Source of the DNA: Caballeronia cordobensis
Lineage (GTDB): Bacteria; Pseudomonadota; Gammaproteobacteria; Burkholderiales; Burkholderiaceae
NCBI RefSeq assembly: GCF_001544575.2
Contig: NZ_FCNY02000018.1
Span: 1 to 64,000 of the forward strand
Length of the DNA stretch: 64,000 bases
Direction of reading: 5' to 3'
Below, piece after piece: positions 52,187 through 61,339 of the stretch. The notes under the pieces were generated by a model, which was not told the DNA's origin, made no database searches, and saw only the letters and a list, made by a program, of their open reading frames with translations. Positions within the stretch are counted from its first letter, which is position 1. Each line of letters opens with the position of its first letter. The position numbers and the translations under genes are program-made.

Positions 52187-54328
52187 TTACTTCACGCGCA
52201 TGCCCGGCTTTGCGCCGCCGTGCGGCTCCAGGATATACAGGCCCGGTTCAGCCTTCTCGTCAGCCGCCGACGCCGCCAGCACCATCCCTTCGGACAGGCC
52301 GAACTTCATCTTGCGCGGCGCGAGATTGACGACCATCACGGTGAGCTTCCCGATCAGATCTTGCGGCTGATACGCCGACTTGATGCCGGAGAACACATTG
52401 CGCGTCTTCTCTTCGCCGACATCGAGCGTCAGTTGCAGCAGCTTGTCGGAGCCTTCGACCGCCTTGCAATCGACGATCTTCGCGATGCGCAGATCGACCT
52501 TCGCGAAGTCGTCGATGGAAATGACGCCGGCATCGTCCTGTTTCTTCGCGACGGTCTTGGCCGGAGCGGCCGCCGCCGTCGCTGTCGCCGTTTCCGCGGC
52601 CGGCGCGAGCGATTCGCGATTGGCCGCCAGCAACGCCTCGATCTGCTTCGGATCGACCCGCGTGGTCAGATGCTTGTACGCATTGATCGCGTTTTCCGAC
52701 GACAACGGCTTCGCGGCGTCGGCCCAGACGAGCGGCGCGATGCCCAGGAACGACTCGACCGATTCGATGAGCTTCGGCAACACCGGCTTCAGCGCGAGCG
52801 ACAGCAGGCGGAACGCTTCGAGGCTCACGCTGCATGTCTCGTGCAGCGCGACGGCGTTCGCCGGGTCTTTCGCCTGCTCCCACGGCTTCGCGGTATCGAC
52901 GTAGGCGTTGACGGCGTCGGCGAGTTCCATCGTCGTGCGCAGCGCGCGGCCGTACTCGCGCGATTCGTAGAAAGCGGCGATCTGCGAAATCGCGGCGCGC
53001 AGTTGACCGAGCAGCGGATGATGCATCGCGCTGTCCTGCACGCGGCCGTCGAAGCGCTTGATCAGAAAGCCCGCCGCGCGGCTCGCGATATTTACGTACT
53101 TGCCGACGAGATCGCTGTTCACGCGCGCCTGGAAGTCATCGAGATTGAGGTCGATGTCTTCCATCGTGCTGTTGAGCTTCGCCGCGAAGTAATAGCGCAG
53201 CCACTCCGGGTTGAGGCCCGTGTCGATCACGCTCTGCGCGGTGATGAACGTGCCGCGCGACTTCGACATCTTCGCGCCGTCGACGGTGAGAAAGCCGTGC
53301 GCGAACACGTTCGTCGGCGTGCGATGGCCGGAGAATTCGAGCATCGCCGGCCAGAACAGCGTATGGAAATACAGAATGTCCTTGCCGATGAAGTGATACT
53401 GCTCGGCTTTCGAGCCGGGCGCGATCCACGCATCGAAGTCGATGCCCGCGCGGTCGGCGAGATTCTTGAAGCTCGCGTAATAGCCGACCGGCGCATCGAC
53501 CCAGACGTAGAAGTACTTGCCCGGCGCGCCGGGAATCTCGAAGCCGAAGTAGGGCGCATCGCGCGAGATGTCCCAGTCGGCGAGCTTCGCTTCGCCCTCG
53601 TCGCCGAGCCACTCGCGCATCTTGTTGGTCGCTTCCGGCTGCGCAAGGCCGCTGACCCAGCCGCGCAGGAATTGCTCGCAGCGCGGATCGGACAGTTTGA
53701 AGAAGTAGTGCGTCGACGTCTTGCGGATCGGCGTCGCGCCCGAGACGACCGAATACGGATTGATGAGTTCGGTCGGCTGATAGGTCGAGCCGCAGACTTC
53801 GCAGTTGTCGCCGTATTGGTCCTTCGCGCCGCACTTGGGGCACTCGCCCTTAATGAAGCGGTCCGGCAGGAACATTTCCTTGACCGGGTCGTAAGCCTGC
53901 TCGATATCGCGCGCTTCGATCAGGCCCGCCGCCTGAAGCGAGGTGTAGATCGAGTTGCACAGGACGCGGTTTTCCTCGGCATCGGTCGAATAGTAGTTGT
54001 CGAACGAGATGCCGAAGCTGTCGAAGTCGCGCTTGTGCTCTTTCCACACGCGCTCGATCAGTTGTTTCGGCGTGATGCCTTCCTTCTCGGCGCGCAGCAT
54101 GATCGGCGTGCCGTGGGTGTCGTCGGCGCCGACGTAGTAGACCTCGTGGCCATGCATTCGCAGCGCCCGAACCCAGATGTCCGTCTGAATGTATTCGACC
54201 ATGTGGCCGATATGAATCTGACCGTTCGCATACGGCAGCGCGGACGTGACGAGGATCTGGCGGCGGCCGCTTTCGTGGGCCGAAGCGGTCGGCGCGGCGG
54301 AGGCAGTGGCTGAAATCGGTGCTGACAT
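52187..54328 (-). CDS. metG: Methionyl-tRNA synthetase
   Basis: This 713-aa class I synthetase charges initiator and elongator tRNA-Met. It has the HIGH motif in GQIHIGHMVEY (about residues 36-46), the zinc knuckle CPKCGAKDQYGDNCEVC, the VDGAKMSKSRGTF motif and a C-terminal Trbp111/EMAP-type tRNA-binding domain (IDDFAKVDLRIAKIV; NVFSGIKSAYQPQDLIGK). A low-complexity N-terminus of about 25 residues precedes the catalytic domain. The gene is monocistronic. Confidence 0.95.
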   Translation of the reverse strand: MSAPISATASAAPTASAHESGRRQILVTSALPYANGQIHIGHMVEYIQTDIWVRALRMHGHEVYYVGADDTHGTPIMLRAEKEGITPKQLIERVWKEHKRDFDSFGISFDNYYSTDAEENRVLCNSIYTSLQAAGLIEARDIEQAYDPVKEMFLPDRFIKGECPKCGAKDQYGDNCEVCGSTYQPTELINPYSVVSGATPIRKTSTHYFFKLSDPRCEQFLRGWVSGLAQPEATNKMREWLGDEGEAKLADWDISRDAPYFGFEIPGAPGKYFYVWVDAPVGYYASFKNLADRAGIDFDAWIAPGSKAEQYHFIGKDILYFHTLFWPAMLEFSGHRTPTNVFAHGFLTVDGAKMSKSRGTFITAQSVIDTGLNPEWLRYYFAAKLNSTMEDIDLNLDDFQARVNSDLVGKYVNIASRAAGFLIKRFDGRVQDSAMHHPLLGQLRAAISQIAAFYESREYGRALRTTMELADAVNAYVDTAKPWEQAKDPANAVALHETCSVSLEAFRLLSLALKPVLPKLIESVESFLGIAPLVWADAAKPLSSENAINAYKHLTTRVDPKQIEALLAANRESLAPAAETATATAAAAPAKTVAKKQDDAGVISIDDFAKVDLRIAKIVDCKAVEGSDKLLQLTLDVGEEKTRNVFSGIKSAYQPQDLIGKLTVMVVNLAPRKMKFGLSEGMVLAASAADEKAEPGLYILEPHGGAKPGMRVK

Positions 54329-54407
54329 AGAGGGCGCGGCCTGGGGTTTGAAATGCTTGGGTTGCGAAAATACGCGGATTTTGATTTTAGCAGGGTGGCG
54401 TGGCGGG

Positions 54408-54593
54408 GCTTTGGCGACGCTTCAGAACGAAATGATCCGCCAGGGCGTGCGCAAGTCCGAACTCGCGCGTCGTCTGAACGTGCATATGCCTCAGGTGGAC
54501 CGTCTGCTCGACCCGCGTCATTCGTCGAAGATCGAAGCGATCGAGGCGGCTTTCCGTTCGCTCGGCAAGCGCCTGAATATCTCGGTTGCGTGA
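54408..54593 (+). pseudogene. HicB-type antitoxin, C-terminal remnant
   Basis: The last 60-odd codons before TGA 54593 read TLQNEMIRQGVRKSELARR, then LNVHMPQVDRLLDPRHSSKIEAIEAAF and RSLGKRLNISVA. This matches the C-terminal helix-turn-helix half of HicB antitoxins (roughly LARRxxxxxQEVxRLxDxxHxTKIDxIxxALxxLGKxL). The N-terminal RNase-H-like half and any hicA toxin are missing; in their place is the non-coding leader of the divergent metG gene. An ATG at 54426 region could still start a short DNA-binding peptide of about 55 residues. Confidence 0.75.
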
Positions 54594-54620
54594 GCGTCGC
54601 GCAAAATCGCGCGCGCAAAA

Positions 54621-54646
54621 AAAACCGGGGTCCAATCGGGCCCCGG
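54621..54646 (-). terminator. Terminator of the OmpA-like gene
   Basis: On the minus strand CCGGGGCCC-GATT-GGACCCCGG is followed by TTTTTTTT. It is about 180 nt after the lipoprotein stop codon, so the transcript has a moderately long 3' UTR. Confidence 0.85.
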
Positions 54647-54821
54647 AGCAACAACGACAAGAGGAGAATGGCAGGTGATGGCCTCGCCATCCACCTACCG
54701 TAAGAACAGACAAGCGCCGCACGCCCAAGTTTCAATTTTTTTTCAGCCTGATGCGCGCACCTGCCGGCCGGTTCGCGCCGCCATCGTCGCGGCGGCGGTT
54801 TCCTCTTTCAAATCAAGCGCT

Positions 54822-55481
54822 TTACTGAACTTGCTGGCCCGGCTGCGCGGTCGCGCGCAGATAGATTTCCACGCGACGATTCTGCGCGCGGCCGGCTTCC
54901 GTCGAGTTGTCCGCGATCGGCTGGTTCTGGCCCATGCCCTGCGACGACAAACGCTGCGCCGGGACGCCGTGCGTCGAAATGTACGAAGCGACGCTCTGCG
55001 CGCGATTCTGCGACAGCGTCTGGTTGTACGCCGGCTGGCCCGTGTTATCCGTATGGCCGATGACGTTGGCGATCAGCTCGGGATGCTGCTGCATCGTCTG
55101 CGTGACGGAATTGAGCACCGGATCGAACGACGGCTTGATCGCGTAGCTGTTCGTGTCGAACGAAATCGAATTCGGAATGTTCACCTTGAGCGAGCCGTCT
55201 TGCTGTTCGGTCACTTGCGTGCCCGTGCCCTTCGAGTCGCCCGAAATCTTGTTCTTGATCGACTGCCAGTTGTAGCCGACGATGCCGCCCGTGGCCGCGC
55301 CCGCAGCCGCGCCGATCGCCGCGCCCTTGCCGCCGCCGAAGATCGCGCCGATCGCGGCGCCGGTTGCCGCGCCAGCGCCGGTGCCGACCGCCGTGTTGGT
55401 GCCCTGTTGCGTCTGGCAGCCCGCCAGCAGCGCGCCAGCGACGACGAATACGGACAGACGGGTCAAGAGTTTAGTGTTCAT
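54822..55481 (-). CDS. OmpA-domain lipoprotein with glycine-zipper
   Basis: This 219-aa outer-membrane lipoprotein has lipobox LLAGC (Cys22), a glycine-zipper segment (GAGAATGAAIGAIFGGGKGAAIG) and a C-terminal OmpA peptidoglycan-binding domain. The latter shows IPNSISFDTNSYAIKP, GHTDNTGQPAYNQTLSQNRAQSV and AGRAQNRRVEIYL. It resembles E. coli YiaD. It should tether the outer membrane to peptidoglycan. No operon partner is apparent. Confidence 0.9.
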   Translation of the reverse strand: MNTKLLTRLSVFVVAGALLAGCQTQQGTNTAVGTGAGAATGAAIGAIFGGGKGAAIGAAAGAATGGIVGYNWQSIKNKISGDSKGTGTQVTEQQDGSLKVNIPNSISFDTNSYAIKPSFDPVLNSVTQTMQQHPELIANVIGHTDNTGQPAYNQTLSQNRAQSVASYISTHGVPAQRLSSQGMGQNQPIADNSTEAGRAQNRRVEIYLRATAQPGQQVQ

Positions 55482-55746
55482 CTACGATCTCCTTTGAATC
55501 GACAAGCGGATTCGGCAAATGGCGCCGACAGTGCGAAAGGGTCTTCGGACGAGCCTTTGGACGAGCCTCTACAATAATGAGAAAGACGTCCATCTGCCCG
55601 ATTCGATGCGTCCCCGGAAAGATTTGCAGCGGCATAGTGCAGTGCACGAGCCGCCGGGCGCAATGGCGTTAACAATTACTTTCAATTTCTTCAGTCTGTT
55701 GCGCCCGCCGAAGGCGATAAGCAACAACCGTTCCAATGGAGTCCCG

Positions 55747-56835
55747 ATGAGTATTGACCGCGCCAAGATCGACGCCGCACTCGCCACACTGACCGATCCG
55801 AACACCAACCGCAAGTTCGCCGATACCAAAAGCATGCGCAATGTCACGGTCGATGGCGGGAACGTCGCGGTGAGCGTCGTGCTCGGCTATCCGGCGAAGA
55901 CGCAGTTCGGCGCAATCCGCGAGCAGGTCGAGACCGCGCTGCGGCAGGTGCCCGGCGTCGCGAACGTCGCCGTGGACGTGTCGTCGCAAGTTGTCGCGCA
56001 TGCGGTGCAGCGCGGCGTGAAGCTGCTGCCGAACGTCAAGAACATCATCGCGGTGGCGTCGGGCAAGGGCGGCGTCGGCAAGAGCACGACGGCTGCCAAC
56101 CTCGCGCTCGCGCTCGCGGCCGAAGGCGCATCGGTGGGCATGCTCGACGCCGACATCTACGGCCCCTCGTTGCCGATGATGCTCGGCATCACGGGGCGCC
56201 CCGAGTCGCCCGACAACCAGACGATGAACCCGCTCGAAGGCCACGGCATCCAGGCGAATTCGATCGGCTTTCTGATCGAGCAGGACAACCCGATGGTCTG
56301 GCGCGGCCCGATGGTCACGTCCGCGCTCGAACAACTGCTGCGTCAGACGAACTGGAAGGATCTCGATTACCTCGTCGTCGACATGCCGCCGGGCACGGGC
56401 GACATTCAGCTCACGCTGTCGCAGAAAGTGCCGGTGACGGGCGCGGTGATCGTGACGACGCCGCAGGACATCGCGCTGCTCGACGCGAAGAAGGGCTTGA
56501 AGATGTTCGAAAAGGTCGGCATTCCAATTCTCGGCATCGTCGAGAACATGAGCACGCACATCTGCTCGAACTGCGGCCACGAGGAGCACATCTTCGGCGC
56601 GGGCGGTGGCGAGCGCATGGCGAAGGAATACGGCGTGGAGATTCTCGGGCAACTGCCGCTCGATATCGCCATTCGCGAGCGCACCGATACGGGCCGGCCG
56701 ACCGTCGTGTCGGACCCGGACAGCCGCATCGCGGAAACGTATCGCGCGATCGCGCGCCGCGTCGCGATTTCGATTGCCGAGCGTCAGCGCGACATGACCT
56801 CGAAGTTTCCGAGCATCGTCGTGCAGAACACCTGA
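55747..56835 (+). CDS. apbC: Iron-sulfur carrier ApbC (Mrp/NBP35 family)
   Basis: This 362-aa P-loop ATPase has an N-terminal MIP18-like segment (IDAALATLTDPNTNRKF) and Walker A ASGKGGVGKSTTAANLALAL. DADIYGPSLPMMLG and VDMPPGTGDIQLTL follow, with the cluster motif CSNCGHEEHIFG. It loads Fe-S clusters onto apoproteins. It starts at ATG 55747, since upstream codons are not conserved-looking. It appears monocistronic. Confidence 0.93.
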   Translation: MSIDRAKIDAALATLTDPNTNRKFADTKSMRNVTVDGGNVAVSVVLGYPAKTQFGAIREQVETALRQVPGVANVAVDVSSQVVAHAVQRGVKLLPNVKNIIAVASGKGGVGKSTTAANLALALAAEGASVGMLDADIYGPSLPMMLGITGRPESPDNQTMNPLEGHGIQANSIGFLIEQDNPMVWRGPMVTSALEQLLRQTNWKDLDYLVVDMPPGTGDIQLTLSQKVPVTGAVIVTTPQDIALLDAKKGLKMFEKVGIPILGIVENMSTHICSNCGHEEHIFGAGGGERMAKEYGVEILGQLPLDIAIRERTDTGRPTVVSDPDSRIAETYRAIARRVAISIAERQRDMTSKFPSIVVQNT

Positions 56836-56954
56836 TTTCGAGCATTCCAACGAATCTTCGCGAGCCTTGTGCAATGCGGCTCGCGGTATCATGTCGCCTT
56901 CGATGCGCGGCAGCGCGGACGCAAAGGGCGTTCGCGGGCCGCCGAGAGGATCGC

Positions 56955-57497
56955 ATGAGACACAGATTCGACGGGAGGGCAGCAAGGACGCCGGGCGCCT
57001 TGATCGCGATGGCCGTTTTCAGCGTGATGCTGAGCGGTTGCGGCCTCATCTTCCAGAATCACGAGAAACGCGCGGACGCGGTGCTTCAGCCGACGCCCGG
57101 CAACGCGGCGCGCGGCACCGTCACGCTGATCGAGCGCGCGGACGGCGTCCAGGTCTCGTACAGTCTCACCGACATGCCGCCGAACAGCGATCACGCGCTC
57201 GCCGTGCACGAGCGCGGCGATTGCATCGCCGTGAACGATCAGGACGCGAGCCCGGTCTTCGCGCTGCCCGCCGAGCGCAGGAAGGCAAGCGCGCGCCTCG
57301 AAGGCGAGCTCGGCAATATCCACGCGGACGCAACCGGTTCGGCCACGGGCTTCATCGTGGCGACGGACGTCTCGCTCGACGGCGTGCGCTCGGTCATTTC
57401 ACGGGCGATCATGCTGCACCGCGAAGCCATGGACCCGTATGCGAGCGCCCCGCACAACGTCGGCCCGGCGCTCGCCTGCGGCGTGATCCGCCGCTAG
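56955..57497 (+). CDS. SodC-like lipoprotein lacking most metal ligands
   Basis: This 180-aa exported protein has lipobox LSGC (Cys29). Its body follows the Cu/Zn superoxide dismutase scaffold: GTVTLIERADGVQVSYSL, HALAVHERGDC (in place of the usual HGFHIHExGDC), GELGNIHADATGSATGF, SLDGVRSVISRAIMLH and LACGVI. The disulfide cysteines (Cys90 and Cys175) and two copper-side histidines (85 and 155) remain. The first His of the HxH pair is Ala83, and the bridging His and zinc-loop ligands are absent. So dismutase activity is unlikely. GAGAGGA precedes ATG 56955. Confidence 0.75.
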   Translation: MRHRFDGRAARTPGALIAMAVFSVMLSGCGLIFQNHEKRADAVLQPTPGNAARGTVTLIERADGVQVSYSLTDMPPNSDHALAVHERGDCIAVNDQDASPVFALPAERRKASARLEGELGNIHADATGSATGFIVATDVSLDGVRSVISRAIMLHREAMDPYASAPHNVGPALACGVIRR

Positions 57498-57618
57498 TCG
57501 CGCGGCGACACGCACGCAGGTCTCGGCCGCTCGACCAATCGCGTAAAATACGCGCTTTCGTTCGTCAGACGGCGCGGCGTCACAAGCCCGCAGCCTTCAC
57601 AGCCAGGTAACGCCCCCT

Positions 57619-58188
57619 ATGAGCATCAAGTCCGACAAGTGGATTCGCCGCATGGCGGAAGAGCACAAGATGATCGAGCCGTTCGTGCGCGATCAGGTGC
57701 GCGTGGCCGAGGACGGCCGCAAGATCGTGAGCTACGGCACGTCGAGCTACGGCTACGACATCCGCGTCGCGGACGAATTCAAGATCTTCACGAACATCAA
57801 TTCCACGATCGTCGACCCGAAGGCCTTCGATGAAAAATCGTTCGTCGACTTCAAGGGCGATGTCTGCATCATTCCGCCGAATTCCTTCGCGCTTGCGCGC
57901 ACGGTCGAATACTTCCGCATCCCGCGCTCGTGCCTGACCGTCTGCCTTGGCAAGTCCACGTACGCGCGCTGCGGCATCATCGTCAACGTGACGCCGTTCG
58001 AGCCGGAATGGGAAGGTTACGTGACGCTCGAATTCTCGAATACGACACCTTTGCCTGCCAAAATCTACGCGAACGAGGGCGTCGCCCAGGTTCTGTTCTT
58101 CGAAAGCGACGAGATCTGCGAGACGTCGTACGCGGATCGCGGCGGGAAGTATCAGGGGCAGCACGGCGTGACCTTGCCGAAAACCTGA
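57619..58188 (+). CDS. dcd: dCTP deaminase
   Basis: This 189-aa enzyme converts dCTP to dUTP for thymidylate synthesis. It shows MSIKSDKWIRRMAEEHKMIEPF, the catalytic-area SRSCLTVCLGKSTYARCGIIVNVTPFEPEWEGYVTLEFSNTTPLPAKIYANEG and VAQVLFFESDEICE. It is a trimeric dUTPase-fold enzyme. The start ATG 57619 follows a GCCCCC spacer. It precedes the decarboxylase gene but a hairpin separates them. Confidence 0.94.
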   Translation: MSIKSDKWIRRMAEEHKMIEPFVRDQVRVAEDGRKIVSYGTSSYGYDIRVADEFKIFTNINSTIVDPKAFDEKSFVDFKGDVCIIPPNSFALARTVEYFRIPRSCLTVCLGKSTYARCGIIVNVTPFEPEWEGYVTLEFSNTTPLPAKIYANEGVAQVLFFESDEICETSYADRGGKYQGQHGVTLPKT

Positions 58189-58228
58189 TCGCGCTTATTA
58201 GAACGCGCACGCACTAAAGCTTGTCGAA

Positions 58229-58268
58229 AGACCGCTCGCCTCGGGATTGCGTCCCGGCCAGCGGTCGT
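58229..58268 (+). terminator. Hairpin between dcd and the decarboxylase
   Basis: GACCGCT and AGCGGTC form an outer stem and CTCGGGA and TCCCGG an inner one, followed by GTTT. It lies about 40 nt after the dcd stop and 23 nt before the decarboxylase ATG, so it may act as a partial terminator. Confidence 0.6.
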
Positions 58269-58290
58269 TTCCATTCTGGAGATTCGCCTC

Positions 58291-60576
58291 ATGAAGTTCC
58301 GCTTTCCCGTCGTCATCATCGACGAAGACTTTCGCTCCGAGAATATTTCGGGTTCCGGCATTCGGGCGCTCGCCGAGGCGATCGAGAAAGAAGGCGCCGA
58401 AGTGCTCGGCCTGACGAGCTACGGCGATCTCGCCGCGTTCGCGCAGCAGTCGAGCCGCGCGTCGTGCTTCATTCTTTCGATCGATGACGACGAACTGTTG
58501 CCCTACGCGGACAACGTCGTGGTCGAGGGCGACACGCCGGAACTCGCGTCGGCCATCGTGGCGCTGCGCGCGTTCATCAACGCAGTGCGCCGTCGCAACG
58601 CGGACATCCCCATCTTCCTGTACGGCGAAACGCGCACGTCGCGCCATTTGCCGAACGACATCCTGCGCGAGCTGCATGGCTTCATCCACATGTTCGAGGA
58701 CACGCCGGAATTCGTCGCGCGCCATGTGATTCGCGAAGCGAAGGTGTATCTCGATGCGCTCGCGCCGCCGTTCTTCAAGGAACTCGTGCAGTACGCGGAC
58801 GAAGGCTCGTATTCGTGGCACTGTCCGGGGCATTCGGGCGGCGTTGCGTTCCTGAAGAATCCGCTCGGCCAGATGTTCCATCAGTTCTTCGGCGAAAACA
58901 TGCTGCGCGCGGACGTCTGCAACGCAGTGGAAGAACTCGGCCAGCTGCTCGATCACACCGGCCCGGTCGCGGCCTCGGAGCGCAATGCGGCGCGCATTTT
59001 CGGCGCGGATCACCTGTTCTTCGTGACCAACGGCACCTCGACGTCGAACAAGATCGTGTGGCACGCGACGGTTGCGCCCGGCGATATCGTGCTGGTCGAC
59101 CGCAACTGCCACAAGTCGATCCTCCACGCGATCATGATGACGGGCGCAATTCCCGTGTTCCTCACGCCGACGCGCAATCACTTCGGCATCATCGGACCGA
59201 TTCCGCGCGACGAATTCAAGCCGGAGAACATCCGCCGGAAGATCGAGGCGAATCCGTTCGCGCGCGAGGCGCTGGCGAAGAACCCGAAGATCAAGCCGCG
59301 CATCCTGACGATCACGCAGAGCACGTATGACGGCGTGATCTACAACGTCGAGATGATCAAGGACCTGCTCGGCGACATGCTCGACACGCTGCATTTCGAC
59401 GAAGCCTGGCTGCCGCACGCCGAGTTCCACTCGTTCTATCAGGACATGCATGCAATCGGCGCGGGCCGTCCGCGCACCGGCGCGCTCGTGTTCGCGACGC
59501 ACTCCACGCACAAGCTGCTCGCGGGCATTTCGCAGGCCTCGCAGATTCTCGTGCAGGACAGCGAGAACAGCACGTTCGACCGCCATCGCTTCAACGAGGC
59601 GTATCTCATGCATACGTCGACGTCGCCGCAATACGCGATCATCGCGTCGTGCGACGTGGCCGCCGCGATGATGGAAGCGCCGGGCGGCACGGCGCTGGTG
59701 GAAGAATCGATCGCGGAAGCGCTCGATTTCCGCCGCGCGATGCGCAAGGTCGATGCTGAGTACGGCGACGACTGGTTCTTCAAGGTCTGGGGTCCGGACG
59801 CGCTGGCCGAAGAGGGCATCGGCGACCGCGAGGACTGGATGCTCAAGCCCAACGACCGCTGGCACGGCTTCGGCCCGCTCGCGGAAGGCTTCAACATGCT
59901 CGATCCGATCAAGGCGACGATCATCACGCCCGGACTCGACGTGGACGGCGAGTTCGGCGAGAGCGGCATTCCGGCCGCGATTGTCACGAAGTATCTGGCG
60001 GAGCACGGCATCATCGTGGAGAAGACGGGGCTTTACTCGTTCTTCATCATGTTCACGATCGGCATCACGAAGGGCCGCTGGAACTCGATGGTCACCGAAC
60101 TCCAGCAGTTCAAGGACGACTACGACAACAACCAGCCGCTCTGGCGCGTGTTGCCGGAGTTCGTCGCGCAGCATCCGTCGTACGAGCGCATCGGCCTGCG
60201 CGATCTGTGCGAGCAGATTCACAGCGTCTATCGCGCGAACAACATCGCGCGCCTGACGACCGAGATGTATCTGTCGAGCATGGAGCCGGCGATGAAGCCT
60301 TCCGAAGCGTTCGCCAAGCTCGCGCACCGCGAGATCGACCGCGTGCCTATCGACGAGCTCGAAGGGCGCGTGACGTCGATCCTGCTGACGCCGTATCCGC
60401 CGGGCATTCCGCTCTTGATTCCGGGCGAGCGTTTCAATCGCACGATCGTCGAATATCTGCGCTTCGCGCGCGAGTTCAACGAGCGCTTCCCGGGCTTCCA
60501 TACGGATATCCACGGGCTCGTCGGCGAGATGATCAATGGGCGCATCGAGTATTTTGTCGATTGCGTGCGCGATTGA
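58291..60576 (+). CDS. Orn/Lys/Arg decarboxylase, large inducible-type (arginine-like)
   Basis: This 761-aa fold-type I PLP decarboxylase has an N-terminal wing domain (FPVVIIDEDFRSENISGSG), a core with CPGHSGGVAFLKNPLG and FFVTNGTSTSNKIV, and the PLP lysine in ATHSTHKLLAGISQASQ (Lys408). The C-terminal domain includes TPYPPGIPLLIPGERF. The length of 761 is nearest arginine decarboxylase AdiA (about 755), but lysine and ornithine types are close, so substrate is uncertain. Good GGAG lies upstream of ATG 58291. No antiporter gene is adjacent. Confidence 0.9.
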   Translation: MKFRFPVVIIDEDFRSENISGSGIRALAEAIEKEGAEVLGLTSYGDLAAFAQQSSRASCFILSIDDDELLPYADNVVVEGDTPELASAIVALRAFINAVRRRNADIPIFLYGETRTSRHLPNDILRELHGFIHMFEDTPEFVARHVIREAKVYLDALAPPFFKELVQYADEGSYSWHCPGHSGGVAFLKNPLGQMFHQFFGENMLRADVCNAVEELGQLLDHTGPVAASERNAARIFGADHLFFVTNGTSTSNKIVWHATVAPGDIVLVDRNCHKSILHAIMMTGAIPVFLTPTRNHFGIIGPIPRDEFKPENIRRKIEANPFAREALAKNPKIKPRILTITQSTYDGVIYNVEMIKDLLGDMLDTLHFDEAWLPHAEFHSFYQDMHAIGAGRPRTGALVFATHSTHKLLAGISQASQILVQDSENSTFDRHRFNEAYLMHTSTSPQYAIIASCDVAAAMMEAPGGTALVEESIAEALDFRRAMRKVDAEYGDDWFFKVWGPDALAEEGIGDREDWMLKPNDRWHGFGPLAEGFNMLDPIKATIITPGLDVDGEFGESGIPAAIVTKYLAEHGIIVEKTGLYSFFIMFTIGITKGRWNSMVTELQQFKDDYDNNQPLWRVLPEFVAQHPSYERIGLRDLCEQIHSVYRANNIARLTTEMYLSSMEPAMKPSEAFAKLAHREIDRVPIDELEGRVTSILLTPYPPGIPLLIPGERFNRTIVEYLRFAREFNERFPGFHTDIHGLVGEMINGRIEYFVDCVRD

Positions 60577-60588
60577 GGTGATGCAAAA

Positions 60589-60614
60589 ACAAACGGCCCG
60601 CAAGGGCCGTTTGT
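60589..60614. terminator. Bidirectional terminator, decarboxylase/GST
   Basis: ACAAACGGCCC-GCAA-GGGCCGTTTGT forms a perfect stem with A-rich left flank and T-rich right flank between convergent genes. Confidence 0.88.
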
Positions 60615-60636
60615 TCATTCGAGGCTTGATGACCGA

Positions 60637-61242
60637 TTACAGCAAGCCTTCGGCCTTCATGGCCGCCTGCACGCCGTGACGCGCGCCGACACGTTCCTGA
60701 TACGCGACGAGCGCCGGCCACTTGCCGAGATCGAGATCGATGTGCTTCGCCCAGCCGAGCACGGTGAAGAGATACGCATCGCCGATGCTGAATTCGTTGC
60801 CGAGCAGAAACTGCTTGTCGTCGACCTGTTGCGCGACATAGCCGAGACGGCGCTCGAGATTCGCCATGGCCGCGGCTTTCCAGTCGCTGCTCGCAGCCGG
60901 GTTGAAGAACGGCGAGAAATTCTTGTGCAACTCCGTGCCGATGAACGTGAGCCAGCTTTGCAGGCGATAACGCGCCATGCCGTCGCTGAGCGGCGCGAGG
61001 TGCTTCGCCGGAACCTGGTCAGCGACATACTGCATGATCGCCGGGCCTTCGGTCAGCAATTCGCCGTTGTCGAGCAGGAGGGCGGGCACGTAGCCCTTTG
61101 CGTTGATCTGGGTGAAATCCGCGCCGCTCGCGGTGAGCTTGGTCTTGAGATCGACGGCTTCGATTTCGTAAGGCAACCCTGATTCTTCGAGCGCGATATG
61201 CGATGCAAGGGAACAGGCGCCTGCTTTGTAGAACAGTTTCAA
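60637..61242 (-). CDS. gstA: Beta-class glutathione S-transferase
   Basis: This 201-aa GST has the beta-class start MKLFYKAGACSLASHIALEE with the active-site Cys (residue 10) of bacterial GSTs, then KGYVPALLLDNGELLTEGPAIMQYVA in the thioredoxin domain and SIGDAYLFTVLGW in the helical domain. It detoxifies electrophiles or peroxides. I place the start at TTG 61242 since GGAGG lies 9 nt upstream and the usual MKLFY follows. The longer frame upstream is not conserved-looking. Confidence 0.88.
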   Translation of the reverse strand: MKLFYKAGACSLASHIALEESGLPYEIEAVDLKTKLTASGADFTQINAKGYVPALLLDNGELLTEGPAIMQYVADQVPAKHLAPLSDGMARYRLQSWLTFIGTELHKNFSPFFNPAASSDWKAAAMANLERRLGYVAQQVDDKQFLLGNEFSIGDAYLFTVLGWAKHIDLDLGKWPALVAYQERVGARHGVQAAMKAEGLL

Positions 61243-61339
61243 AACTTTTCCTCCGGGATGAGTCGGTGCGATTATGAACGAAGTCGTACATGCACAACAT
61301 CCAGGAGCGTGAAACTGATTGTGTCGTTTGGTGAAAGTG

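Noticed and set aside
54353..54703. A 116-codon open frame overlapping the hicB remnant
   Set aside because: It is in another frame from the HicB match and has no recognisable pattern.
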